This document shows positions 51,307 to 59,829 of a DNA stretch of 64,000 nt, in pieces. Under the pieces are notes generated by a model, which saw only the letters and a list, made by a program, of their open reading frames with translations, was not told the DNA's origin and did no database searches. Positions within the stretch are counted from its first letter, which is position 1. Each line of letters starts with the position of its first letter. A program made the translations under genes and the position numbers. The DNA lies in assembly GCA_024867545.1 (NCBI GenBank), contig JANFNE010000037.1, positions 1-64,000 of the forward strand, given 5' to 3'. This DNA is from Phytopythium helicoides. Lineage: Eukaryota > Oomycota > Peronosporomycetes > Pythiales > Pythiaceae.

Positions 51307-52110
51307 ATGCGGCTGCTGCCGGGGCTGCAGCGCGGCGAGGACGCTCCGGACGACGCTGTGGGGGCGGCGACGGCCTTGAGGAGCTCGGTGGCGAGTTGCA
51401 GCGCTGGAGGAGGCGGCAGAACGCGCAAACGCAAGCTGCAGTGGCGCGACGGCGTGCTGGACGAGATGCTGCGGCTGCGGTTTGCAGACGTTGAGATCTC
51501 GAGGAGCATCGAGGGAGCAGTCATGAACTGCGAGAAGAAGGCAGCGTGGAGGCGGTTTGCCGAGGTGCTGAGCGAAAATGTCGGAGAGAACGTGTCCGAG
51601 CGCCAGCTGCGGCTCAAGTTTGCCAAGGTCAAGTGGGAGCACAGGCACTGGTGCGGCTTGGAGCTCTTGGAAGAGAGCAGAGCAGTCGGCAAACCGCCGA
51701 CGTACCTGTCGATCCTTGAGCGCTGGTTTGGTGAGAGGCAAGCAGCTTCGACGCTGCCAAACGATCAAGACAGTGATCGTTCGCGTCCTCCAGCATCTTT
51801 AGTGGAAGCACCAGGAGCTGCTTGCATGGAGTCGTTGCTGAATGAAGCAGAGGTGGCTCAAGGAGCAGACGAGAGTTCACTCGGAGAAGAGCAGGTGGAT
51901 GTAGTCACGGAGCAGGAACATGGAGACAAGAGAGAAGAGAGGACAAGCTCGGATGCTGGCGTCAAGGCACCCCCGACAAACTCGGAGTTGGCGATGGTCA
52001 TCCAGAACAACCACATGGAGCAGATGACGCTCCTCAAGTCGCTCGTGGAGATGCAACGAGCACAGAACGAGCTGCTCGCGCAGATCGCCAAATCGCTGGC
52101 CAAGTCGTGA
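51307..52110 (+). CDS. Myb/SANT-like (trihelix-type) DNA-binding protein
   Basis: This encodes 267 aa. After a Gly/Arg-rich head comes a three-helix block of about 75 residues: LQWRDGVLDEMLRLRF, KKAAWRRFAEVLSEN and LRLKFAKVKWEHRHWC. The spaced Trp and Leu/Phe residues fit a SANT/trihelix fold. A middle acidic region and a C-terminal helix (QMTLLKSLVEMQRAQNELLAQI) suggest dimerisation. The target is unknown. Its neighbour TFIIIC5 is divergent. A partial copy of this gene sits at 37740-38106. Confidence 0.72.
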   Translation: MRLLPGLQRGEDAPDDAVGAATALRSSVASCSAGGGGRTRKRKLQWRDGVLDEMLRLRFADVEISRSIEGAVMNCEKKAAWRRFAEVLSENVGENVSERQLRLKFAKVKWEHRHWCGLELLEESRAVGKPPTYLSILERWFGERQAASTLPNDQDSDRSRPPASLVEAPGAACMESLLNEAEVAQGADESSLGEEQVDVVTEQEHGDKREERTSSDAGVKAPPTNSELAMVIQNNHMEQMTLLKSLVEMQRAQNELLAQIAKSLAKS

Positions 52111-52335
52111 GCTGTTTTTTTTTTCTTGTCGATGTGATCCTGTGGTGACGAGCGATGAGAGGCAAGGATGCATTTCAACGCGTCATCGTCAAACACAATG
52201 TCATTGGCGTGTTGGTTTATCCTGATGCGCCTACCACCTCCACGCATCCGACACTCGCCACACAGTCGATATGCAAGCGGCTAGAGGCCACTCTGACGCT
52301 GCTACTTAAAGCAGCAGCTTGTAGACTCGCTCGCC

Positions 52336-53331
52336 TTAGACGACGGACGACTTGACGTTGGCGTCGGCCTTGGTCGCTCCCTTGCTGCTCTTCAGCCAGC
52401 ACGTGCCGCCGTTGAGGTTGGTCCACGAGAACGCTCCACAGCCCGATCGAGCCATGCAGATGGAGCAGCAGCCGTACGCGTCCGAGCTCGGGGCGGAGCC
52501 AATGTCGTTCCCGACGTAGTCGACGCCCTGCTCGAGCGCACAGCTAGGAGCAGGAGGGTTGGCCACAACCTGCGCCGAGGTGACGCCCGTCTTCTTGACG
52601 ACCTCGCCCTTGAGGTTCTTGAGCCAGCACGTGCCGCCGTTCTGGTTGGTCCACGAGAACGCACGGCAGCCGTTCCAGTTGGAGCACTTGCTGCAGCACT
52701 CGCCCGGGCTGCTGGCCGGCGTGTTGCCAATGTCGTTGCCCACGTAGTCGTAGTCGTACTCGAGTCCGCAGGTGGGCTCCTCAACGTACGGCTCGGCCGA
52801 GCGAGCCTGCGGGTTGACGATCATGCGGCCCTTCTTGCTCTTGAGCCAGCAAGTGCCACCATTGTGCGTCGTGAAGGTGAAGGCGCGGCAGCCTGGGAAG
52901 TACTGGCAGGCACTGCAGCAGCCGTAGGGCTTGAGCGACGCCGCGGTGCCGATGTCGTTGCCCACGTAGTCGATGCCTTCGTCAAGGATGCAGCCCGGGG
53001 CAGACGAAACGATCGAGGACTTGACGCCGTCCTTGGCCACGACCGTGCCGCGGCCGCTCTTGAGCCAGCACGTGCCGCCGTTCTGGTTGGTCCACGAGAA
53101 CGCTCGGCAGCCAGAGCGAGCCTGGCAGATCTGGCAGCAGCCTTCGGCTCCGGCCGAAGCCGCGCTGCCAATGTCGTTGCCCACGTAGTCGAAGCCGTTC
53201 TCGAGAAAGCAGGATGGAGGAGAGGCCATGGCCTCGAGGCTGCGGTTGGATTCCGCGGGGGACGCCACGACCGCAATCATGGCGAGCTGAGCGAGAGCCA
53301 CGAGGCAGGAAGCCATCTTGAGGGCGAGCAT
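52336..53331 (-). CDS. Secreted protein of four PAN/Apple modules, second copy
   Basis: This encodes 331 aa (or 326 from the Met at 53316). Signal peptide MASCLVALAQLAMIAVVAS is followed by four six-Cys modules, each with DYVGNDIG, CC..C, GCRAFxWTxxNGGTCWLKS. It is closely related module by module to the 29874 gene (third module CGLEYDYDYVGNDIGNTPAS against CGLETGYNYVGNDIGNTPAS). The DNA of the four modules is repetitive because of this. Glycan or cell-wall binding is inferred from the family. Ends with KADANVKSSVV. Confidence 0.9.
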   Translation of the reverse strand: MLALKMASCLVALAQLAMIAVVASPAESNRSLEAMASPPSCFLENGFDYVGNDIGSAASAGAEGCCQICQARSGCRAFSWTNQNGGTCWLKSGRGTVVAKDGVKSSIVSSAPGCILDEGIDYVGNDIGTAASLKPYGCCSACQYFPGCRAFTFTTHNGGTCWLKSKKGRMIVNPQARSAEPYVEEPTCGLEYDYDYVGNDIGNTPASSPGECCSKCSNWNGCRAFSWTNQNGGTCWLKNLKGEVVKKTGVTSAQVVANPPAPSCALEQGVDYVGNDIGSAPSSDAYGCCSICMARSGCGAFSWTNLNGGTCWLKSSKGATKADANVKSSVV

Positions 53332-54197
53332 GGCTCGAGGAGTCTGGTACAGTCGAGAGAGGACTGTGCTGGGGAGGAAGGTAGTCGGGGGACGAGGCCG
53401 ACTGGTTGGTCTGGTCGCTAGGGAGAAGATTGGAAAGTGAGGACGACTCCGCCGCGAGCTCTGGGCAGGTGAGGAGGCGCCTTAATCGCGACGACTCACT
53501 CCTTAATCCTCTCTCGTCTCCGCGCAGCCGCCAAAGATGTTGCATCCGTCTGCAACTCACATGACAAGACGCAGCCAACTTGAAGCATCGAGGCGCGCAA
53601 ATTTTTGGTCATGTGGGGGCGGAGGTGGTCTGCTTCAACTTGAAACCAACCGCGAGTGGATTTTCCTGGCGTCGTCTCAAATGGAGATAACACGCACTAG
53701 CTTCACCGTCGTTAGTGCAGACGTACAGCCAACTGCTTGGCCACAAAGATCTGCCGAGTTCAGATGGGAGTCCGGTGCTGGCGGTGGCGTCACAAGCAGT
53801 CTCTTCCGGCGACACTGGGTGCACCCAGAAGCTGTCAGCTTTTGCTGTTCGTCTGGTGGCGCGAAAAGGATTTGAAGACAGTTGCACTGCAAAATGAGGT
53901 GCGAGAACTTGCTTCGAGCTCCATGGCACTGGACTCGTTGAAAGGCATGTTGCTTGGAACGAGTCCTCGATGGCGTTTAGGAGTGCGTCAGGTGACGAAG
54001 GGAATCGTCAAGTCATGTCAAGCCAACGTGGACGCTAAGAAGGCTCATGACGCTCATGAGCGTCACGAGTTAGTGCCGCAGGGTATTTTTGTGCTGTTGC
54101 ATCCGAGTCACATCACCAAATAATGCCAACAATAGACGCCGCGCAGATCAAGGCGTAAAGTATTGCTTGATGCAGAGCCCTCCTTCCTGCTGTGGTC
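53332..54197. other. Intergenic region with one weak candidate exon
   Basis: Most of these 866 bp show nothing I can assign. From about 53878 to 54123 (+) one frame reads ALQNEVRELASSSMALDSL and GVRQVTKGIVKSCQANVDAK before a TAA. That is plausible exon-like sequence, but its start and upstream exons are unclear. It is listed as unassigned. Confidence 0.35.
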
Positions 54198-56693
54198 ATG
54201 GTGGCCAAGATCTCGGCCTCTCAGCAGTCTAATGCTCAGCTTCGAGCGCTCTCCGCAGCGGACTTGACGCCCGAGTCACGGCTGATCGCATGGAGAAGCT
54301 ACTCTGTCGACCCTCGCGGCCAGCAAGTGGATATCTCGCTGCACGCTCAAAAACAAAAACGCCCCAAGATTGATGACCTAATTGAGCGCACGCACCTTCG
54401 ACAGCTCCAAGCTCGAAGAAGTGTCCTCAGCCGAGATCTCCCGTTCTCATGGCCTCGCTTTTTCGTCGGCTTCGTGTCGTTAGCTCTCGTTTTCTCTGAC
54501 ATTCCGCGCTCAGGCCTCGGTATGCAATCGCTTGACAGGCTTTATCCACGAATAGAGACGGACACGACAAACTTCTTTGGGTCTCCGTGGAATTACACTG
54601 TGTTCGAGTCAATGAAGGAGAATGCAGCGAGTGTGACTGCTCGAGTGTGGAGCTACAAGTTCGATAGCACCTCCATCATCTGGCAGGCGTTTGCAAAGTA
54701 TCTGAGCGTCGAACCTTACCCTTCATGTCTTCTCTATCGGGAAAAATGTGTGGCGAAGCGATTCAGCGGTACAATTGCATTCTCAATGATCGATGCACTT
54801 GTAGAAGCAGTTGCTATCCATAGTAACAAAAATTGGGGTGGGAAAGCTAGCCGCCCTGCCATCACGCTTCGGTCCGATAACATTTACAGAGACCGAATTC
54901 ACAACTATTTGCTCCCAGGGCTGTTCCCAAATCGCTTATGGCGAACGCATCAAGCGCTATATTTTTCTTCAGAAGCGCTGACAAGATTACAGCCCGAGGA
55001 GATCTGCCACCCAATTGAGCGAGCCTCGATCCCAAGCTTCTGTCAGGAGCACTGGATCAATTTTCGTCGGTCATGCCCAGCAACAGACACTGCATGCCAA
55101 GATGTAGGTCTCGTCCACATCCACGCTCTCGGTCGCGTTCGTGAGATCGAGTCCAGATTCCCAGACTTGGTAGTAGACTTGACAATTATGGAGAGTCAAG
55201 AAGACTACCAGACCGGCGTGGGAAGCATCAGCACGCTTGCGGTACGACGATCCGATATCACCACTGTCATCCGTGCTCGGAATTGCTCGAATGGAATTTG
55301 TGAAACCCTGTATGTGAACGATTATCGATACGAGGTTGGCATGCTTGTCTCGGATGCACCACAATGGTATCGCCTCATTGCTGCTTTACGATTGCTCGGT
55401 CAGGCATACTTCATCGCTCGAGCATTGATGCTCCTGATTAGCTGCTATGTTTCGCTCGGAAGCAACCAAGACGAGACAGGTGAAGCTGAGTCCATTTTAG
55501 ACCGCCTCAGTAAAGCACGGCGGCTTTTTATGAAGGTGCCAACGCAGTGTGTTGTGTTTGGGAGTCCGCTGCCGATCATTTTGTACACTGTAGCACACGC
55601 AGTCGACGCGTCCATCATGTACTCGATCCTCGAGAATCGTTTTATCTCTCAGAACGGCATCTTTGACCTAAGCTTCGTGGATTTCGTCTCAGTCGCTGTC
55701 ATCCAGATGCGCAGTACATGGCTCTTCGCACTTTTATGGCATGCAATCGTCCTGTGCACGACGTGGGGTCGCTGGAAGGGTTGGTCGCATTTGAGCGGTG
55801 GCATCATCGGCGTGCCCGAGTTCCTCATCAGTGGTATGGCGGGCGTCACAATTACCTCCCAGTTTCGATCCACGGCCTTCCGCTCCTCCGAGATTGTGGA
55901 AGTCTTCGAGGTGTTGACTGCGACCGGTGTGTCCAAGCGGGCTATCATGCGACAGCTGACGTTGTCGAGTCTTGGTCGGGGTACACGACAGCTCGGCGGG
56001 ATCATTATTGACCTCAAGTTTCTCACTTGCATGGTGGGGACTATTGCTGGGTGGCTGTTTTTGCGCAGCATGGTTCTTTTGTCACAGACATTGCGTGGCC
56101 AAAAACTACTTACCACCCACTGGCCGTTGGGCATGACACCAGTGCCCTACTCTGCAGGTATGCTGTGGCCAGCAGTGAGCCTGTGTGTGCATTGGACCAG
56201 CGACTTTTACTGCATCCACGAGACGTCGAAACTGTCATTTGCTCAACGTCTTGGACGAAGAGCAACTCGAGTGTTGCCTGCAAGTTTTTCCTATACTCCA
56301 GTGGAGGCCCGCAAGCACAAGAGAACTCTTTCGTCGTCCACGCGGAGACTGTCGATCTCACTCTCTATCGACTCGGCCCGTATGAGTCTGCATACTTTTT
56401 CTTTCATTCAGTTTCAGCTGGAGCGCCTGGACGTTCGTGGGGACACCGTGGAAGCCAACGTCGCCTTCATGAACCTCGTTCTGCTGAGTGACCCCGTGGT
56501 ATTCTTCTACACACGCGTGGCTGGTGGCGGACAGGCGGTCGGATACTTTTGTTCTCCTCAAGATCCTGAGCGAGTGCTACTGCTGCCTACCGCAGCGGTC
56601 GTTCCAGCAAACGAGTACACGAATCGACTTGTCAAGTTGCGAGAAGTCAACGCTGCCGACCTCACTTGGGCCGCTCTGGTGCAGTGCGGATGA
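54198..56693 (+). CDS. Polytopic membrane protein, family B, copy 3
   Basis: This encodes 831 aa from ATG 54198 (an upstream GTG at 54192 is in frame). It follows family B copies 1 and 2 throughout: FSWPRFFVGFVSLALVFSDI, VWSYKFDSTSIIWQ, YLLPGLFPNRLWRTHQALYFS, VQWYxLI-like QWYRLIAALRLLGQAYF, FVSVAVIQMRSTWLF, WPAVSLCVHWTSDFYCIHE and the end WAALVQCG. It lacks the near-identical tract and is uniformly diverged, so it did not take part in the recent exchange. It lies on the opposite strand from copies 1 and 2, separated from them by TFIIIC5, the SANT-like gene and the PAN gene. Confidence 0.82.
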   Translation: MVAKISASQQSNAQLRALSAADLTPESRLIAWRSYSVDPRGQQVDISLHAQKQKRPKIDDLIERTHLRQLQARRSVLSRDLPFSWPRFFVGFVSLALVFSDIPRSGLGMQSLDRLYPRIETDTTNFFGSPWNYTVFESMKENAASVTARVWSYKFDSTSIIWQAFAKYLSVEPYPSCLLYREKCVAKRFSGTIAFSMIDALVEAVAIHSNKNWGGKASRPAITLRSDNIYRDRIHNYLLPGLFPNRLWRTHQALYFSSEALTRLQPEEICHPIERASIPSFCQEHWINFRRSCPATDTACQDVGLVHIHALGRVREIESRFPDLVVDLTIMESQEDYQTGVGSISTLAVRRSDITTVIRARNCSNGICETLYVNDYRYEVGMLVSDAPQWYRLIAALRLLGQAYFIARALMLLISCYVSLGSNQDETGEAESILDRLSKARRLFMKVPTQCVVFGSPLPIILYTVAHAVDASIMYSILENRFISQNGIFDLSFVDFVSVAVIQMRSTWLFALLWHAIVLCTTWGRWKGWSHLSGGIIGVPEFLISGMAGVTITSQFRSTAFRSSEIVEVFEVLTATGVSKRAIMRQLTLSSLGRGTRQLGGIIIDLKFLTCMVGTIAGWLFLRSMVLLSQTLRGQKLLTTHWPLGMTPVPYSAGMLWPAVSLCVHWTSDFYCIHETSKLSFAQRLGRRATRVLPASFSYTPVEARKHKRTLSSSTRRLSISLSIDSARMSLHTFSFIQFQLERLDVRGDTVEANVAFMNLVLLSDPVVFFYTRVAGGGQAVGYFCSPQDPERVLLLPTAAVVPANEYTNRLVKLREVNAADLTWAALVQCG

Positions 56694-57533
56694 GCCCTGA
56701 CTCATTCCAGGAGCAGCCACCGACGAAAAACTGCTCCATGACAAGATTTGTGGCCATTGACTTTTCCATCAGTGTTTGTGGTCATCGTTGAGAATGCCGT
56801 CATGCCATGAACTCGCAACGGGAGGTGCGGACACAATTGTGTGCCATGAATTGTTGTAGAAATGAAAACAACCATGCAAGCTCGACCGTTTTCATGAAAG
56901 TGCTCGCAATGGCTCGTGCAAATCCAAGCTGCTACGAACACGCGCTGACGACCATGGCGCCACTGCATTTGTCGCTTGCCAATTTGTGCAATCACCTGTC
57001 GGTTCCGCGCGACCACTGCGCAACTTCAACACGACGAGGTTTTTTTTTTCCCGCAGCCATACATTCGCGCGGTACAACATGCATCAAAACCTCAACCACT
57101 CGGTAGCCAGCTTTATTCCGAAAAGGCGCTGATTGGCTACGCGCGTGCCGTTCTGATCGCTATCCGTTAAATAACCGCCATGCTGAACACATCGCCGCAT
57201 CTCATGTCAAAACAGGAGCATATCTCCACACTAAAATATCTCAATATACTCCGATTTTATCCAACAGCTGGCTCCGGACGGTAAACTACCGGACGGTTGA
57301 CAGTTGCAAATCAAAGCTGGAAGCCCATGGTGGCGGGCGGGTCCTTGCGGATCTCCGGCCCGCGGCCACAGCGTCCGCGGCCGCTGTGGACCAGTCCGCA
57401 AGCGGCCGCTTCCCTCCAACGCAGCACCGGATCGCTCGTGGACCAGCGACCGGACGGCAGGTACCGCCGACTGTCTCTGTTTCTACAGTAAATATCACGC
57501 TATAGGGGGCCGAGCCAGCCGCCTGCGCTCGCC
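56694..57533. other. Intergenic and promoter region of the AGC kinase
   Basis: No gene is seen in 840 bp. The last 200 bp are GC-rich and contain palindromic words: ccacagc...gctgtgg around 57364-57388 and aagcggccgctt around 57401-57412. The word gtccgc recurs here and in the coding region that follows. Confidence 0.45.
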
Positions 57534-58748
57534 ATGTCGTCGTCGTCCGTCGCCGTGCGGCCGAGTGGCGTCTGCGGCCCGTCCGCATCCGCAGCCACAT
57601 CCGCATCCGCAGCCACATCCGCAGCTCAAGCGGCCAAGAAGCGTCCGGCCAGCCCCATGAGCCCACATGTGGATGAGAACGCGGCCGGTGCGGCCAACGG
57701 CGTCCACGAGGCGTCCGCGGCCGACTCCAGCGTGGACCCGAGAGACCTGACGCTGCTCAAGGTCATCGGCCGCGGGACGTTCGCGCAGCAGGTGGCGCTG
57801 GCGCGCGACCGGCGCACGGCCGACGTGTTCGTGGTCAAGACGCTGGCCAAGGACGCGCTGGTGCGCCGCAAGCAAGTGGCGCACACGCTGGCTGAGAAGC
57901 GCGTGCTGCAGGCGCTGGGTGGCCACCCGTTCATCGTGCGGCTCTTCTCGGCCTTCCAGACCGACCGAGAGCTCAACTTCGTGCTCGAGTTCTGCCAGGG
58001 AGGAGAGCTCTTCTTCCACCTGCAGCAGCAGCGCGCGCAGCGCTTCGAGGAGCCCGCGGCCCGATTCTACGCGGCAGAGGTGCTCGCCGCCATCGCCGAC
58101 CTGCACGCAGCCGGCGTCGTCTACAGAGACCTCAAGCCCGAGAATGTGCTGCTGGACGCTGAGGGACACGTCAAGCTCGCCGACTTTGGCTTCGCCAAGC
58201 AGGACATGGGCAGCCCTGACGCGCGCGCGTACTCGTTCTGCGGATCCCCAGAGTACCTGTCGCCCGAGATGGTGGCCCGCGACGGCCATGGGCTCGAGAC
58301 GGACCTCTGGTCCTTCGGCTGCTTCCTCTACGAGCTGCTCACGGGCAGCCCGCCGTTCCAGAGCGACAACATGGAGCGGCTCTTCCGCATGATCCGCAAC
58401 GCGCGACCGTGGTTCCCGCCCGAGATGTCTGGCCCCGCGCGCGCGCTCATCGAGTCGCTGCTGCGCGCGGACCCAGCCAGACGTCTCACGGCCGAGCAAG
58501 CTAAGCGCCACCCGTTCTTCCGCGACGTGGACTGGGACGCCGTCGTGCACCGCCAGCTGACGCCGCCCATCGTCCCCGACGTCCGCGGCCGCGAGTGCAC
58601 GCGCAACTTCGACGACGGCTTCACCTCTGCGCCCGTGGCCGCGCTGCGCGTGCCTGCGGACGTCAACAAGCGCGCGCGCTGGGCGCAGGACGACGGCGCC
58701 CCCGTCCGCACGCTCGGCCGCCCCGAGGACGACTTTGCCGACTTTTGA
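57534..58748 (+). CDS. AGC-family Ser/Thr protein kinase
   Basis: This encodes 404 aa. An Ala/Ser-rich N-terminus contains an imprecise repeat (SASAATSASAATSA). The kinase domain (about 71-325) has glycine loop GRGTFAQ, beta3 Lys102 in FVVKTLAKD, YRDLKPENVLLD, DFGFAK (217-222) and the AGC activation segment SFCGSPEYLSPEM. The order and FCGxPEY element place it with S6K/PKA/Akt-type kinases. An AGC tail follows and the protein ends EDDFADF, a hydrophobic-motif-like end. Oddities: the third glycine of the nucleotide loop is Ala84, and the activation-loop Thr of the CGT motif is Ser. Activation by PDK1-type phosphorylation is inferred. Confidence 0.9.
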   Translation: MSSSSVAVRPSGVCGPSASAATSASAATSAAQAAKKRPASPMSPHVDENAAGAANGVHEASAADSSVDPRDLTLLKVIGRGTFAQQVALARDRRTADVFVVKTLAKDALVRRKQVAHTLAEKRVLQALGGHPFIVRLFSAFQTDRELNFVLEFCQGGELFFHLQQQRAQRFEEPAARFYAAEVLAAIADLHAAGVVYRDLKPENVLLDAEGHVKLADFGFAKQDMGSPDARAYSFCGSPEYLSPEMVARDGHGLETDLWSFGCFLYELLTGSPPFQSDNMERLFRMIRNARPWFPPEMSGPARALIESLLRADPARRLTAEQAKRHPFFRDVDWDAVVHRQLTPPIVPDVRGRECTRNFDDGFTSAPVAALRVPADVNKRARWAQDDGAPVRTLGRPEDDFADF

Positions 58749-59829
58749 GCGTGGACCCAGCTGCGGACGAGCTGCGGACGCGTGTGGACCAAGTGCGGAC
58801 GCTGCGGACCGAGTGCGGACGGTGAGGCCGAGGTGAGACCGAGGTGAGACCGAGGTGCGGTCGAGGTAGTGATTGTTGAAGTGCGTACTGTATGATAAGC
58901 GTTACCCGTGGAAAAAAGCGGCGTACACTATATTTATTCGAAAAAAAAGTAAACGTATTTATTTTATTTTTGTTTCGTGATTTCCACGTATTATGTCATT
59001 ATGTGCCTATACTAAACCGTATGAACACGCACTTGATGTCATGATATCTTGCTGACGCACCCATAATCTGACATTTTATTTTCATTTGCAGCGCTCGACG
59101 CCGCGACGTTTCGACAGTTCGCGCGTGGGTTCACTCGGAGACCTCGAAACGACGCAACAACCTGCGGCTGGTGTTGACGAGACCGCGTCAACACGCACGC
59201 GCTCATCGCTGCTGCTCCACAACGCTGATCATCTTCCTGATCACCGCGAGCTCGCGACGCTCATGATGCGACGACTCTCGTTGCTCCACGCTGAGCATCG
59301 TCATCACCATCCACATCCTCATGCGAATCATCGCGGACCCACATGTGGATCATCCAATGCTGCGGACCCACAACATCGCAGACCATTTCTCTGCCATCCG
59401 CACGTCTTCAAGGTGACTCATGAGTCGGTTCAGCGGCGATTTCAAGCAGTGGATCCATGGAGGACCGTCCGCAGGAGTCATGGGACTCGAGAGCAGAGGG
59501 GGCGGCCGCACCCAGTCGGCCAAATATTTCTCCTCCGTCCGCGATCGTTTCCTACGCCACGAGTCGCTTCACAACCGGACGGGTTCAGGCATCGCGTCCT
59601 CACTCTGCACTTGCGCTCCCCTACTCTGCTTGCAGTAGAGGAAGATCCAGCTGGCTATGCGTCATCTCCAGGTGACCTGTGTGCCTCCATGCGATACGGC
59701 ACCATCCCGAGAACATCGTCCTCGCCTCTGGCCGTCCTCATCCGCTCCACGTCGATCTCACTTTCCAATCCGCGCTTCGGACAGCAAACAAGCAACTCCA
59801 CGCACTTCCACGGTCCACTGTAGTCCAGA
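58749..59829. other. Region between AGC kinase and GMC-PAN genes, mostly unassigned
   Basis: It starts with a repetitive stretch (58757-58867), then an AT-rich part (58870-59090, probable 3' UTR and downstream flank). A plus-strand open frame at 59086-59823 (245 codons) follows an intron-like ttttcatttgcag, but its Arg/His/Pro-rich composition and lack of domains make it unconvincing. I call no gene here. Confidence 0.4.
58757..58867. repeat. Imperfect gcggac and gaggtgagacc repeats downstream of the AGC kinase
   Basis: The word gcggac occurs about six times between 58763 and 58820, followed by tandem copies of gaggtgagacc to about 58867. It is close to the kinase stop codon and continues the word bias seen in its coding sequence. 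Confidence 0.7.

Noticed and set aside
52336..53331. RXLR-type effector call for the PAN protein because of an RSLE word after the signal peptide
   Set aside because: No RxLR-EER arrangement; the protein is made of four PAN modules.
59086..59823. 245-codon open frame before the GMC-PAN gene
   Set aside because: Begins inside an intron-like acceptor without ATG context, Arg/His/Pro-rich, no domain; other frames are equally open.
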